A stretch of 64,000 nt of DNA, taken from contig NZ_JAMTCD010000011.1 of assembly GCF_025370255.1 (NCBI RefSeq), forward strand, positions 58,258-122,257, written 5' to 3'. The translations under genes and the position numbers were made by a program. How positions within the stretch are numbered: position 1 is the stretch's first letter; each line of letters opens with the position of its first letter. The notes under the pieces are model-generated. The model saw only the letters and a list, made by a program, of their open reading frames with translations. It did not search any database and was not told the DNA's origin. The stretch comes from Shewanella holmiensis. Lineage in GTDB: Bacteria; Pseudomonadota; Gammaproteobacteria; Enterobacterales; Shewanellaceae. Below, one piece after another: positions 1 through 9,683 of this stretch.

Positions 1-88
1 TAATGGCTAATTCAATCTGGTTGAATCGAAGAAAATGCGCACCAATTAATAAATAGGCGATTGAAATAATCAACACTCTCCACCACAT
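1..88 (-). CDS. N-terminal fragment of an unknown inner-membrane protein
   Basis: Reading leftward from position 88, an ATG opens a frame that stays open to the window edge (29 codons). A strong Shine-Dalgarno (GGAGGGGA) sits directly upstream with suitable spacing. The visible residues start MWWRVLIISIAYLLIG and then continue with HFLRFNQ, which reads as a signal anchor or first membrane helix of an inner-membrane protein. The remainder lies outside the window, so no family can be assigned. The ribosome binding site is the main support; the fragment is too short for homology-based confidence. Confidence 0.55.
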   Translation of the reverse strand, partial: MWWRVLIISIAYLLIGAHFLRFNQIELAI

Positions 89-438
89 AAATCCCCTCCG
101 CAATCAATTTTTGGTTATTCTACGCCCGATTAAAGCAGTATTATGTTTGCTTGTTCACAATTAATGGTTTTACTTCAATTATTGCAATAAAAAATATTGA
201 TGATTTTTTGTAAAAATATTTAAAATCAGTAATTTATGTGTTGGTGGTGCTGTTTTTTTAGGTGTGTTTAATCGTAAATGCTACGAATGAATTGTGTAGT
301 TAACAATGAAAACAAAGGCGAGGGGAACTTTGAAAAGTCAAACCAACAATGAAAAACAGGTTCGCTTTATCATGAACCTGTTGTGATCAGTTGTCGTAAG
401 TGCGTTAAGCTAAAATTGTGCCGTTAAGCTCGGGTAAA
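89..438. other. Intergenic stretch without a gene
   Basis: AT-rich spacer between two leftward genes. Apart from the hairpin at 351-381 (terminator of the small lipoprotein gene) I see no ORF with a ribosome binding site and no recognisable RNA. The part next to position 88 must hold the promoter of the fragment gene, but no convincing -35/-10 pair stands out. Confidence 0.5.
351..381 (-). terminator. Rho-independent terminator of the small lipoprotein gene
   Basis: ACAGGTTC at 356-363 pairs with GAACCTGT at 374-381 (8 bp stem, 10-nt loop). On the minus strand the stem is followed by TTTTTC. It lies about 60 nt beyond the stop codon at 439, as expected for a leftward transcript. Confidence 0.6.
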
Positions 439-681
439 CTATTCTGGCTTACAGTATGCCTCAACATTGCTTTGATTATGTTCAAAACCCGCTTGTTCAG
501 CTAGCTCCCATGGTCGTTCACACTTATTGGTTTTCGCACACCACATATAACCTGCCGAGGCGATACACCCATGTTCATCTTTATCTGCCCCAACGGCAGC
601 TTGTCCTGTGGTTTCAGCATTTTCACTGCATCCAATTAAAGATGTCATTAATATTAAGCTTAGTAGGCTGATTTTTTTCAT
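439..681 (-). CDS. Small cysteine-containing lipoprotein, function unknown
   Basis: An 80-residue protein with a classic lipoprotein signal peptide: positively charged start, hydrophobic run and lipobox LIGC, giving a mature lipid-anchored peptide of about 62 residues. The mature part has the pattern GCxASAGYxWCxxxxKCxRPWE. This CxxxxGYxWC...KC module occurs in many small secreted proteobacterial proteins and probably forms disulfides. The start ATG is preceded by AAGGAGATC at good spacing. The gene is monocistronic with its own terminator. The module does not tell the function; anchoring in the outer membrane facing the periplasm is inferred (no Asp at +2). Confidence 0.8.
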   Translation of the reverse strand: MKKISLLSLILMTSLIGCSENAETTGQAAVGADKDEHGCIASAGYMWCAKTNKCERPWELAEQAGFEHNQSNVEAYCKPE

Positions 682-823
682 TTGTATGATCTCCTTAGTC
701 CATTAGGGGGAAATAAATGCTTTTTATAATACATTTCAATAGAACAACTAAATCATAATATCGTGTTAAATATTTATGGTAATTCTTACTGCACTGATAT
801 CGATTATTTTAATGTTTTGATCG

Positions 824-3800
824 TTAACCCTGTTGATCGTGTGGCGCATTATTTAAATACTGATTAATGTCCACATCATCTATCTGACTTGGGGCTAAAA
901 ACTTTTTGGCGTACTCAAGATAGACGCCGCTAGTGAGAAACAACTTAAACACCTCATAATCGATATGCTGATCTAATGCCATCTTGTGTAAAATATTAAT
1001 GGCGACACTCATCGGCTTAGCTTTTTTATAAGGTCTATCAGCTGCGGTAAGGGCTTCAAATATATCCGCTAATACTAGAATTCGCTCTGGAATTGATAGA
1101 TCTTCGGCACTCAGTTTTCGCGGATATCCTGTTCCCTTAAGGGTTTCATGGTGAGTGGATGCATAACGCGGAACCTTAGCAAGCTCTGGCGGAAACGGTA
1201 AGTTCTCTAACATTTTAATCGTACTGGTGATGTGCTCATTAATCTTAAATCTGTCTTCGGCGGTGAGTGTACCTCGCCCGATGGATAAGTTGTGCAGCTC
1301 ACCTTGGTTATAAAGGTGTTCGGGGATCTCCATTTTTATGCCAAATTTTTCATCAAAATGCACCGGAAAATCGCGCTTAATAATGTGTTGTGGTTTATTA
1401 CTCAATAAAGACTCAGTCACAGGGAGCGATTTTTCGCCTTTAGGGTAATTGAGTTCTTCGACAGGTGAAAGGCCTAGCTTGTCACTGAAATGCCTAACCC
1501 AAGGTATTTTTGCTAGCTGATTTAATTTATCGATATGTGCCTGATCCATAAATTCACCGCCTACATTGGCATTGGCTATAAAGGTAAAATCTTCTGTCAG
1601 CTTGATAAAGGCTACATCTAGCTCTAATTTATGTACTTCTTGTTCATTGGGACTGGCAATGCATTGGCTGTAGTAATGGATTTGTGCGTCACGCCAAAGC
1701 ACTTCAAAGCGCATTCTAATCTCATGAATACGGTTATAAATGACCTCTAATTTAGTGCCTTTATCGACAATATGTTCCGGTGTAGTAATTTTACCGCAAT
1801 CATGTAGCCAGGCAGCAATTCTAAATTCTCGTTGTTCATCTTCATTTTTAAATCTAAAATCTTTAAATGCTGGTGACTTAGACTTTGAGGCTTGTTCAGC
1901 CAGCATTAACCCTAGTTCTGGCACCCGGTTACAGTGACCTGCGGTATAAGGGGATTTATCATCAATGGCCTGTGCAATGAGCTTAATAAAGGCTTCCATC
2001 AGCTCTTTTTGATTTTGCTCGTGTACTTTTATTGATTCAGACATGTCCACCATAGAGTATGCTAAGTCATCAATCTCTTTAATGAAAGATTCAACTCTCA
2101 CTACATCATCATATTGACGATGCTTAATTTTATTATTTTCTAGCGCTAACAAATTGATTGGCTTGATAATAGGTGAAGCAAATAGCCAAGACAGTGGCAA
2201 TACCAACAGTAAACAAACTCCAGTCACTAAAATCGATTTTTTTACCTTGTCATGTGTCGATGCTAGTAACACATTGGTTGGCACTACAATAGCAAAATAC
2301 TCGTTTTGTGATGCGGCATGCCCCAAGGGAGTAACGTAGACAAATCGTTCAACGCCATCAATTTTTTGTACGTTTAATTTTTTTTGCAAGTTCGGGGTAG
2401 CCGCTATTTCGATAAGCTGCTTGTAAGGAACGGTTCCTTGAACTATTTCTGGCGCACTTTTTTTGCCATGAGAAAACCACTTATCACGAAGAGCTTGAAA
2501 CTGCGCAGGAGTAATATTTTTGATTGCTAAATTTATTATTTCAACCAACGGTGCATTTTTAGGTTGCATAACAATGCTAAGGCCGGATTCTATTTGGACT
2601 GGCGAGTAATCAATGGTTTCATGAAATTGTAAATTCTCAATAAAATAATGTTTTGCCGTGTAGTGCAGCACAATACTGTTGTCTAAGGTGGCAAACACCT
2701 GTTTTTCTTTAACGGCCTTTAAAGTATCTAAAGTCGATAGATACTCGACCACCTCAATTCGGGGAAAGTGCTGCTGAATCATTTTTGTGATTGACCAGCC
2801 CTTTGGGATTGCGACTCTTTTGTTGTTAAGTTCACTTATGTTGGTAATAGGGCCGACACCATCTTGAGTGACGACCGCAAAAGGCAAACTCAAAAAAGGA
2901 TCACTAAACACACCTAAATTGGCATTTTCTTCAATTTTCATCATGGAATGCAAGATATCTATCTCACCCTTTTTGAACTTCTCAACAAACTCAACCCAAG
3001 TAAAACCATTATTGTATTTGATGGTCAATCCGGTCATTTGCGCCACAATATTGAGCAGGTCTATGCTGTAACCTTGGGGCTTACCTGCAATAGTAAAATC
3101 AATCGGTGGCCAGTTGGTCTCGTTTGATGCAATCAATGGCAAAGTATTCGCTATGAGTGACTGTTGCGCTTCAGTTAGTTGTAATGGTACTGAGGGAGGG
3201 ATCTCCATGTCATTAATGGGTTCAATATTTGAGGCAATAAGATCACCGCTAGCCTCAAAGATAAATACTTCTTTGGTTTTGTCGCCTTCCGTGTTTTTAC
3301 CTAATCTATTTAAATAATCTGACAGGCTAGATAAGGCAATATCCACTCCTAATACTGCATTACCTTGGGATACTGGGATCGAATAGGTTATACCTGGGGA
3401 CTGTAAATTTTGAAAAAGGTAAGGCTCGGTTTTAGTGACAGTATCTGCAACCGCATTGATGTACCAAGGACGAAGTGTTGCATTAAATTCGGCATGTTCG
3501 CTGTTCATTGTTCTTAGAGTAAACTTATGATCATAAAAGCGCTTATTACGCACTTTTTTACCTTGTTCATTTTTAATATCAATAATGACCCAACGATCTG
3601 AATGAGATGCGCCAAGTTGATCTCGTACAATTGGGTGCGCATTGAGGTTAACTAATTCAAATAGATCACCATTGTTAGAACCAATATAAATGGCGTAAAT
3701 AAATGGGATTGAGCCCATCACATCGGCAAATATATTCAATGATTCCAGCGTTAAACCATTGTCGTCATATAAGGTATTATAATGCGCCAAAAGACGTGTC

Positions 3801-4021
3801 GTATTAATGGCTTGGTTATCGACTTGCACGAGGAATGAGCCAGTGCTGTTGGCACTGTGGTCATACAACTTTAGTGCAGCCTCAGTTGCTAGGCGTTGGC
3901 TAAAATAAAACTGTAATCCGATAGCAATAGTGGCTGTAAATAGGGTGGCAATAATAAAAATGCTCACAACAGTAAACCGTATCGTTAACCGTTTGTATTT
4001 TCCTGCTGTCCCTGCGTTCAT
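824..4021 (-). CDS. Membrane-bound HD-GYP-type phosphohydrolase with Cache and SBP_bac_3 sensor domains
   Basis: A 1065-residue sensory protein, probably a c-di-GMP phosphodiesterase. Order: transmembrane helix (about 15-37); periplasmic Cache-like region (about 40-260); a type-3 periplasmic solute-binding (Venus-flytrap) domain (about 290-520); second membrane helix (about 596-618); HAMP-like linker; catalytic domain with HDCGK (740-744) and HHETLKGTGYP (957-967). Canonical HD-GYP domains keep these motifs about 60 residues apart; here they are about 215 apart, so the domain carries an insert of roughly 150 residues. The two sensor modules suggest that small-molecule (amino-acid-like) ligands tune activity. 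The start ATG has AGGA 8 nt upstream. Enzymatic activity is inferred from the metal-binding motifs and not certain given the insert. Confidence 0.88.
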   Translation of the reverse strand: MNAGTAGKYKRLTIRFTVVSIFIIATLFTATIAIGLQFYFSQRLATEAALKLYDHSANSTGSFLVQVDNQAINTTRLLAHYNTLYDDNGLTLESLNIFADVMGSIPFIYAIYIGSNNGDLFELVNLNAHPIVRDQLGASHSDRWVIIDIKNEQGKKVRNKRFYDHKFTLRTMNSEHAEFNATLRPWYINAVADTVTKTEPYLFQNLQSPGITYSIPVSQGNAVLGVDIALSSLSDYLNRLGKNTEGDKTKEVFIFEASGDLIASNIEPINDMEIPPSVPLQLTEAQQSLIANTLPLIASNETNWPPIDFTIAGKPQGYSIDLLNIVAQMTGLTIKYNNGFTWVEFVEKFKKGEIDILHSMMKIEENANLGVFSDPFLSLPFAVVTQDGVGPITNISELNNKRVAIPKGWSITKMIQQHFPRIEVVEYLSTLDTLKAVKEKQVFATLDNSIVLHYTAKHYFIENLQFHETIDYSPVQIESGLSIVMQPKNAPLVEIINLAIKNITPAQFQALRDKWFSHGKKSAPEIVQGTVPYKQLIEIAATPNLQKKLNVQKIDGVERFVYVTPLGHAASQNEYFAIVVPTNVLLASTHDKVKKSILVTGVCLLLVLPLSWLFASPIIKPINLLALENNKIKHRQYDDVVRVESFIKEIDDLAYSMVDMSESIKVHEQNQKELMEAFIKLIAQAIDDKSPYTAGHCNRVPELGLMLAEQASKSKSPAFKDFRFKNEDEQREFRIAAWLHDCGKITTPEHIVDKGTKLEVIYNRIHEIRMRFEVLWRDAQIHYYSQCIASPNEQEVHKLELDVAFIKLTEDFTFIANANVGGEFMDQAHIDKLNQLAKIPWVRHFSDKLGLSPVEELNYPKGEKSLPVTESLLSNKPQHIIKRDFPVHFDEKFGIKMEIPEHLYNQGELHNLSIGRGTLTAEDRFKINEHITSTIKMLENLPFPPELAKVPRYASTHHETLKGTGYPRKLSAEDLSIPERILVLADIFEALTAADRPYKKAKPMSVAINILHKMALDQHIDYEVFKLFLTSGVYLEYAKKFLAPSQIDDVDINQYLNNAPHDQQG

Positions 4022-4870
4022 CAGCTATTCCTATATGCTTGCAATCTAAACTCGTTCAAATAGTATAACAAGTTGACAACAAGTCAATGAATTATGTAAA
4101 ATAAAACAATAAAATCAATAGCTAAATGGGTATGTAGTTATCCATGCCATAAAGGTTTATAGGGGCGTGAGATGGCTGTTAAACCGAATAATTTGAAATA
4201 TTGGTGTTTATTGACACTTTGCATAGATAGCTGAAATTGATTGTTATTTGATGGATAAAAAGCCGCCAAATAATTAAGATTTGGTTATTGATAGGTTTAG
4301 CCACAGTGTTTCAACCAACAACCTGACGACCCAGAGCTGCATGATGAATTCAGTAAAGACATCGCTCTTGTTATTCCATTGATACTTACCTTAGAAATGA
4401 ACATTATCGCCATTTGATATGGCGTCAATTCTAGACGCTAAATTCATATTATGAGCAATAATTAGCGGGGAGCTGAGGTGAAGATAAATGTGGCCTCTAA
4501 CTTAGATATGTTCTAGTTCGCATTTGAGTAAATTCAATGTAGCTCTTAACTAGAAATTCGCTGTTAATGCTGTCAATTTGAAGAAATATGTAGCTATAGT
4601 TAAAGGTATCAAGAATAGTGATGTGGTAGTTAAGCGGGTAAGGATGATTTAAAGGGGTCTTATGTAATATGCTCACGTCAGGCTGTACAAAGCATTAGCT
4701 CCATGAAGGTAAATGTTCAAAACAATGTTCCTTTTGGTTCATGCAAAGTGACAGTGGTGAAGCAGTATTTTTTGAATGAATTATTAGCTTTGTTTTAGCG
4801 GTATATCGCGCAGCCTTGTCGCCAGATCATATGTCTTGCGAAAAAGGGGGGGCCGAATCTGTCATGTTAG
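4022..4870. other. Gene-poor 850-bp stretch, possibly decayed coding DNA
   Basis: No intact gene is visible on either strand. A 55-codon open stretch on the plus strand (4634-4798) has protein-like composition (contains SYVICSRQAVQSISS and NVPFGSCKVTVVKQYF) but has no ribosome binding site and begins right after a stop. Upstream reading in another frame (around 4580-4640) also looks peptide-like, as if a frameshift separated two parts of a former gene. I do not recognise the family. The leftmost bases must hold the promoter of the HD-GYP gene. Confidence 0.35.
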
Positions 4871-4900
4871 AAAAGCAAAAAGCCAGCTATTAAGCTGGCT
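4871..4900 (-). terminator. Terminator of tRNA-Pro
   Basis: AGCCAGCT (4881-4888) pairs with AGCTGGCT (4893-4900), loop ATTA. On the minus strand it is followed by TTTTGCTTTT and lies 9 nt after the tRNA 3' end. Confidence 0.8.
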
Positions 4901-4909
4901 TCTTTAATT

Positions 4910-4986
<77 letters not shown>

Positions 4987-5163
4987 AATTTTGTTGCATT
5001 ACTAAGTTTCAAATTAATGGGGTAAACCTAGCGAGAAAGCACTTTAGCAATTGCCAGAGCTTGACGCAAGTACTTCGTTAATCAGTAATTATTGACTGAT
5101 TATTATCTATGCAACTGACTAGCAAAAGATAACAAAAACAACCTAAATTGCCCTTGAAAACAA

Positions 5164-6957
5164 TTAGTTTTGGTACAGCCGTCTGCCTTCGCGCATCACT
5201 TGAATCAGTTCTGGAGCACTCATTTTTTTGTCTAAACGCTTATTAAAATCTAGATTGTAAATGCGATATTTACCGTAACGACTAAGCACAGTGATCTCGT
5301 CTTTTTGGTAAATGGCAAACTCACGGCTATTTCCTATATATATCCAAGATTCACTATTGGGCTCTAAAAGACTTCTGCCTGAACTGTATTCTTCACTAGG
5401 AGTGGTACAGCCTAATACTTTGCTTAAAATGGTTGGCGCGATACCGTAATGGCTTGTACGGTAGTTTATTTCGCCGTTTTGCATTTTTGACCAATGAATT
5501 ATCAACGGTACCTTCACATTACTTGGAGATAAGTCGCGTCGTGCATCTTCAATATCACTGGTGAATACTTGTCCGTGGGTACCAGTAATCAAGACTATAG
5601 TATCTTGGGGCAGGGTAGGTAAAAGTTCACTGAGTTGGTTATCAATAAATTTTAACGACTGGCGATACTGATTAAACAACACTTTTTGCGCAGGCTTTAG
5701 GGGCACTGGTGATTTAACTGTTTCAATCCCTAAAAATCCCACTGGCGTATCGTAATCTTGTGGTGCGCTTAAATTAATAAGGCTAAACCAGGGCGAGGTT
5801 TGAGTTTGTTGCCATTGGTTAAACGCGGCAATATTTTTGAGATCGGTTGTTGCTGTACCATCATCACTTTCACTAATTGTGGGAGTAAAACCGTTAAATA
5901 TGGCTCCCATTGAGGCTAATTCAGTTGCTGTGCGTCCAGTAAACAAACCTAACTGGTAGCCCTGACGTGTGAGCTCTTGGTTCATTACGGGAGCGATAAT
6001 ATTAAAATCTTTTTTATCGCTATAGTTGCCCTGTAGTCCATACATCAAAGTAAACATACTGCTGTCAAACTGAGTTCCACCACTATAATGCTGAGTGAAT
6101 TTGAGTGATTTATCAGCATATTGGCTTAAAAACGGCATAGTGACATCATCAACCATGTCGGCACGTAGACTATCAATGGTCAGTAAAAGGATATTGGGTT
6201 GGGCTTTTTCAGCTTTACATTGTAATGGCACAATTGGGTATTGTAAGTTTGATGTTTTGTGCACCTCAGTTTCATCCATGTCGGCTTGGCTGTCTACGCC
6301 ATGGTTTTCCATAAAGCTTCTTGCAGTGGCTGGATAAGAAACCGGATAGGCATCATCAAAACGGGTTATGTCAGTTACGTTGGCTGCATCGGCCCAAATG
6401 TGCACCAAATGACTACTCACAAAACATATGCCGACAAACAGTACAACTTTATTACCCCATTGTTTCTTTTGGATTTTATCGATTCTCTTCCAAATAAAGT
6501 TAGCTGCGGTGAGTTCGATTACGATAATTGCAAGTGGGGTAATGATGTAAGACGTGCTGTGTAATAAGGCGTTTAAATCTTGCCAGGCAAGGTCAAATGC
6601 AAATGGACTAAGGTGGATACCGTAATCGTCATAAATGATGGTGTCGTATAACAGAATATACAAACCCATCGAGGCAATGAAAGCGGCATAACCGCGCAGG
6701 ATTTTTGAATAGGGCAAAAGTAGGCTGATTGGAAAAACAAACAGCACATAAACAATAAATGCTAAAAAGGTGAAGTGGCCAATAGTGCTGAGGGCAAGAT
6801 ACCCCCAGCTAATTAGCGAGTCTGGTTGACCTACACTACTGATGTAACGCGAGCCGATGATCATGGCGAGTAAACCATTAAAGAAGGCAAACCAGTGCCC
6901 CCAATTAATCAGACGCGAGACTTTGTCTCGAGTCATCTGTTTTCTGCGCTCGATCAT
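5164..6957 (-). CDS. yejM: YejM/PbgA/LapC-family inner-membrane protein (DUF3413 plus sulfatase-like domain)
   Basis: A 597-residue homologue of E. coli YejM (PbgA/LapC). In enterobacteria this protein senses periplasmic lipopolysaccharide and controls LpxC proteolysis through LapB/FtsH. The N-terminal third has five hydrophobic helices and keeps family signatures such as NWGHWFAFFN and IGSRY. The C-terminal half is a periplasmic sulfatase/alkaline-phosphatase-fold domain beginning near LLLTIDSLRADMV. The family is thought not to act as a sulfatase. It lies 64 nt downstream of yejL on the same strand, the arrangement seen in E. coli. The start at 6957 has AGGGA some 12 nt upstream; an internal ATG seven codons in lacks a Shine-Dalgarno. 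Confidence 0.93.
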   Translation of the reverse strand: MIERRKQMTRDKVSRLINWGHWFAFFNGLLAMIIGSRYISSVGQPDSLISWGYLALSTIGHFTFLAFIVYVLFVFPISLLLPYSKILRGYAAFIASMGLYILLYDTIIYDDYGIHLSPFAFDLAWQDLNALLHSTSYIITPLAIIVIELTAANFIWKRIDKIQKKQWGNKVVLFVGICFVSSHLVHIWADAANVTDITRFDDAYPVSYPATARSFMENHGVDSQADMDETEVHKTSNLQYPIVPLQCKAEKAQPNILLLTIDSLRADMVDDVTMPFLSQYADKSLKFTQHYSGGTQFDSSMFTLMYGLQGNYSDKKDFNIIAPVMNQELTRQGYQLGLFTGRTATELASMGAIFNGFTPTISESDDGTATTDLKNIAAFNQWQQTQTSPWFSLINLSAPQDYDTPVGFLGIETVKSPVPLKPAQKVLFNQYRQSLKFIDNQLSELLPTLPQDTIVLITGTHGQVFTSDIEDARRDLSPSNVKVPLIIHWSKMQNGEINYRTSHYGIAPTILSKVLGCTTPSEEYSSGRSLLEPNSESWIYIGNSREFAIYQKDEITVLSRYGKYRIYNLDFNKRLDKKMSAPELIQVMREGRRLYQN

Positions 6958-7021
6958 GGGTTAAATCATCCCTAAATTATCAACAGTAGAATAAGGCAAA
7001 TAAAAATTCACAATCAATTCG

Positions 7022-7234
7022 TTACTTAAGTGATTGGGTTAACGCTTTAGCAAATTGTTCTGCTACCACTTTACGAGACTCTGCTGGTACTTTCTTTTCT
7101 AAAAGATGCGTTACGCAATTGCCTAAAACCATTAAGCTTAAATCGGTTGGGGCTTGATGCTTGTTAAGTAGCGCTAACATTTCGGTGATTAGGGCTTCTA
7201 CTTGGGTGTTACTGTATTTTGATTGAATGGCCAT
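7022..7234 (-). CDS. yejL: YejL family protein (DUF1414)
   Basis: A 70-residue cytoplasmic helical protein matching the YejL/DUF1414 family in length and sequence (MAIQSKYSNTQVEALI start, LMVLGNCVTHLLEKKV core). Function is unknown. It is first in a leftward pair with yejM and divergent from yejK, 154 nt away, so the three genes keep the conserved gammaproteobacterial neighbourhood. The intergenic region should hold back-to-back promoters. Confidence 0.93.
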   Translation of the reverse strand: MAIQSKYSNTQVEALITEMLALLNKHQAPTDLSLMVLGNCVTHLLEKKVPAESRKVVAEQFAKALTQSLK

Positions 7235-7388
7235 AATATTTACTAGTGTGAATGAGTTATCAATTAATCCATATGATAACGGATTTCAATCAAGCTCGCC
7301 TCATGTTTTCTATACCGTCGTGGCTAAAATCGTTATATCATAGCCGACTTCCTTAACAATATCTTGGTCACTAAAGGTTAGCGGATTT

Positions 7389-8417
7389 ATGACGATTAGT
7401 ATCGAACAAGCCATTATTCATGAAATTTCACTCGACAGTCAGGGGCAAATGGCCTGCCGATTACGTCCACAACCTTTACTAAATAGTCAGGCTGTTGAGG
7501 CTATGCTTGAAGAGTTACATCAAACATACTCAAGCAAAGCGGGTAAAGGTTTTGGCTATTTTGGTGTGCCGAATGAAGATGGTGATGCTAATGATGCCTT
7601 TGCTAATGCGTTAAAGGCGTATCGTGATGGGCAATCCGGTTTTGTTGACTTTACTGTTGCCGCCAGTCAATTGCTGCAAGCCGAATTAGCTAAGTATGAT
7701 TTCTCGCAGGGCGGATTTTTGCTGATGTCTTGTTATTCAGCTATGGCAAGTGATTATCTTTTTGTTGCCTTGTTAAGTGCTAAATCATCGATGACGGTGT
7801 TAGATGATATGGAGCTATCGCAAAATAACCACCTTGATTTGAATAATATTCAGCTTGCTGCACGTATTGATTTAACTGAACTACAGGCAGATAAAGCTTC
7901 GAAAAAATACATTTCGTTTATTCGTGGTAGAGCAGGGCGCAAAGTTGCCGACTTCTTTTTAGATTTTATGGGCTGTGTTGAAGGGGTAAATACCAAAGCA
8001 CAAAATAAAACCCTTATTCATGCCGTTGAAGATTTTGTCGCAGGAAGTGAGTTAACCAAAGATGAAAGACAGCAATGCCGTGACAGAGTATTTGAATATT
8101 GCTCAGAGCGTGCTGAAGTGGGTGCTGATATTGAAGTAAAAGATTTAGGTGACACCCTAGCTGATCAAGGAATGGACTCATTTTATGATTTTGCCTGTGG
8201 TGGCAACTATGAGTTAGATGATGAGTTTCCTGCAGATAAAGCCAGTCTCCGTAGTTTGAAAAAGTTTTCGGGTACGGGGGGCGGAGTAACACTCAGCTTT
8301 GATGGCGGCCACTTAGGCGAACGAGTGATTTACGACCCTATCTCAGACACTATCTTAATTAAAGGTGTTCCGGCAAACCTTAAAGACCAATTAGATCGTC
8401 GTTTAAAAGGTGAGTAA
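7389..8417 (+). CDS. yejK: Nucleoid-associated protein YejK (NdpA)
   Basis: A 342-residue protein of the NdpA/YejK family, the usual length for the family (about 335-345). It is a nucleoid-associated protein; in E. coli it has been found associated with the nucleoid and with topoisomerases. Visible landmarks include a start of [13 protein letters not shown], an [14 protein letters not shown] segment in the middle and [11 protein letters not shown] near the C-terminus. No signal peptide or membrane segment. It is monocistronic: a terminator follows at 8477. The neighbourhood supports the assignment. Confidence 0.94.
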   Translation: MTISIEQAIIHEISLDSQGQMACRLRPQPLLNSQAVEAMLEELHQTYSSKAGKGFGYFGVPNEDGDANDAFANALKAYRDGQSGFVDFTVAASQLLQAELAKYDFSQGGFLLMSCYSAMASDYLFVALLSAKSSMTVLDDMELSQNNHLDLNNIQLAARIDLTELQADKASKKYISFIRGRAGRKVADFFLDFMGCVEGVNTKAQNKTLIHAVEDFVAGSELTKDERQQCRDRVFEYCSERAEVGADIEVKDLGDTLADQGMDSFYDFACGGNYELDDEFPADKASLRSLKKFSGTGGGVTLSFDGGHLGERVIYDPISDTILIKGVPANLKDQLDRRLKGE

Positions 8418-8476
8418 GCCTCAACGGTCTGTACAGTGAATAAAGCAGTGAACAAAAAAACATCTTTTTTAAATTA

Positions 8477-8500
8477 AGCACCGACTAAAGGTGCTTTTTC
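8477..8500 (+). terminator. Terminator of yejK
   Basis: AGCACC (8477-8482) pairs with GGTGCT (8490-8495), followed by TTTTC. Located 60 nt after the yejK stop. Confidence 0.7.
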
Positions 8501-8669
8501 TTGTCGATAAAGTGGCAAAATACTGCTTTGAGGCTAAATTTAGGCATAAATCGATTTAATTCACGCTTTTTACTTTTCATTGCATTCAAAATTAGTAAAC
8601 TAGCGCCAGTTTTTACCAACACCTTTGTGTTATACATTTGTGTGCACCACATGTATATGGGGAACTTCT

Positions 8670-9617
8670 ATGATCACCGCTTACGCCTATCAAGACCGCA
8701 AACTCACAATCACTGAGCTGTCTGTTCAAGACATTTTGCCAGATAACACTCTATGGCTAGACTTATACAAGCCCAATGATGAAGAGCGTAATTGGTTACG
8801 TCGATTTTCTGCAGAGGAAGTTCCCGACGAAGAAGATATCAAAGAGATTGAAGCATCTGCGCGTTTTTTCCAAAATGAAGATGGCTTGCATATTAACTCA
8901 TTATTTCCGCAAAGAGCCGGTTCTGATGTACGTGCTGTCAACGTGTCGTTTAACTTGCGTGAACATTTTTTACTGACCATGCGTGAAGAAGACATTGGTC
9001 TTATTCGCTTGTTACGTAACTATATGCGCTTAGGCCGCCTTGAGACCGAAACGCCTGAAGGATTATTGTTAGAACTGTTTACACTAAAGGTAGATTACTT
9101 ATCTGACTTAATTGAAGATGTTTACACAGTGCTGGATAATGTAAGTGAGCAGGTATTTAGCGACGAAGAGCTTGATGCTGTGTTTAAGCAAATTACTTTG
9201 CAGGAAGACTCAAACGGTAAAATTCGTTTAAGTTTGCTGGATACCCAGCGCTCGTTAAGGCATTTACAGCGTTATTATCGCAAACATTTGTCTGATGAAA
9301 ACTTAAAAGACATTCGTGAAATGCTGTCTGACATTGAGTCACTTATGCCCCATAGTCAGTTTATTTTTGATAAGTTGAAGTTTTTATTGGATGCGGCAAT
9401 GGGTTTCAGTGGCTTGCAACAGAACAAGATTATTAAAATTTTCTCGGTTTCTGCTGTGGTATTTTTACCGCCAACGTTAATTGCGAGCAGCTATGGGATG
9501 AACTTTGCGTTTATGCCTGAACTTGCCTGGCAATATGGCTACCCATTAGCGGTAGGATTGATGTTTGCCAGTGCTGCGGGGACATATTTATTCTTCCGTC
9601 AAAAGGGCTGGTTGTAA
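8670..9617 (+). CDS. corA: CorA-family magnesium/cobalt transporter
   Basis: A 315-residue CorA-type divalent cation channel (E. coli CorA is 316). A long cytoplasmic alpha/beta and helical domain (about 1-250) ends in two membrane helices (about 258-277 and 290-308). The signature YGMN, which forms the selectivity filter, is present in the loop (SSYGMNFAFMPEL). The true start is the ATG at 8670, preceded by GGGGA. The frame extends upstream to a TTG at 8625, but that extension is not CorA-like. It likely imports Mg2+ across the inner membrane. A bidirectional terminator separates it from the convergent HD-GYP gene. Confidence 0.94.
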   Translation: MITAYAYQDRKLTITELSVQDILPDNTLWLDLYKPNDEERNWLRRFSAEEVPDEEDIKEIEASARFFQNEDGLHINSLFPQRAGSDVRAVNVSFNLREHFLLTMREEDIGLIRLLRNYMRLGRLETETPEGLLLELFTLKVDYLSDLIEDVYTVLDNVSEQVFSDEELDAVFKQITLQEDSNGKIRLSLLDTQRSLRHLQRYYRKHLSDENLKDIREMLSDIESLMPHSQFIFDKLKFLLDAAMGFSGLQQNKIIKIFSVSAVVFLPPTLIASSYGMNFAFMPELAWQYGYPLAVGLMFASAAGTYLFFRQKGWL

Positions 9618-9644
9618 CTTCACCGGTTGTTATAGCCCCAGCAT

Positions 9645-9678
9645 AGAAAAACGGACACTGTTAAGTGTCCGTTTTTTG
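9645..9678. terminator. Bidirectional terminator between corA and an HD-GYP gene
   Basis: ACGGACACT (9651-9659) and AGTGTCCGT (9664-9672) form a 9-bp stem with a GTTA loop. It is flanked by an A-run on the left and a T-run on the right, so it can serve both converging genes. Confidence 0.85.
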
Positions 9679-9683
9679 TTAGG

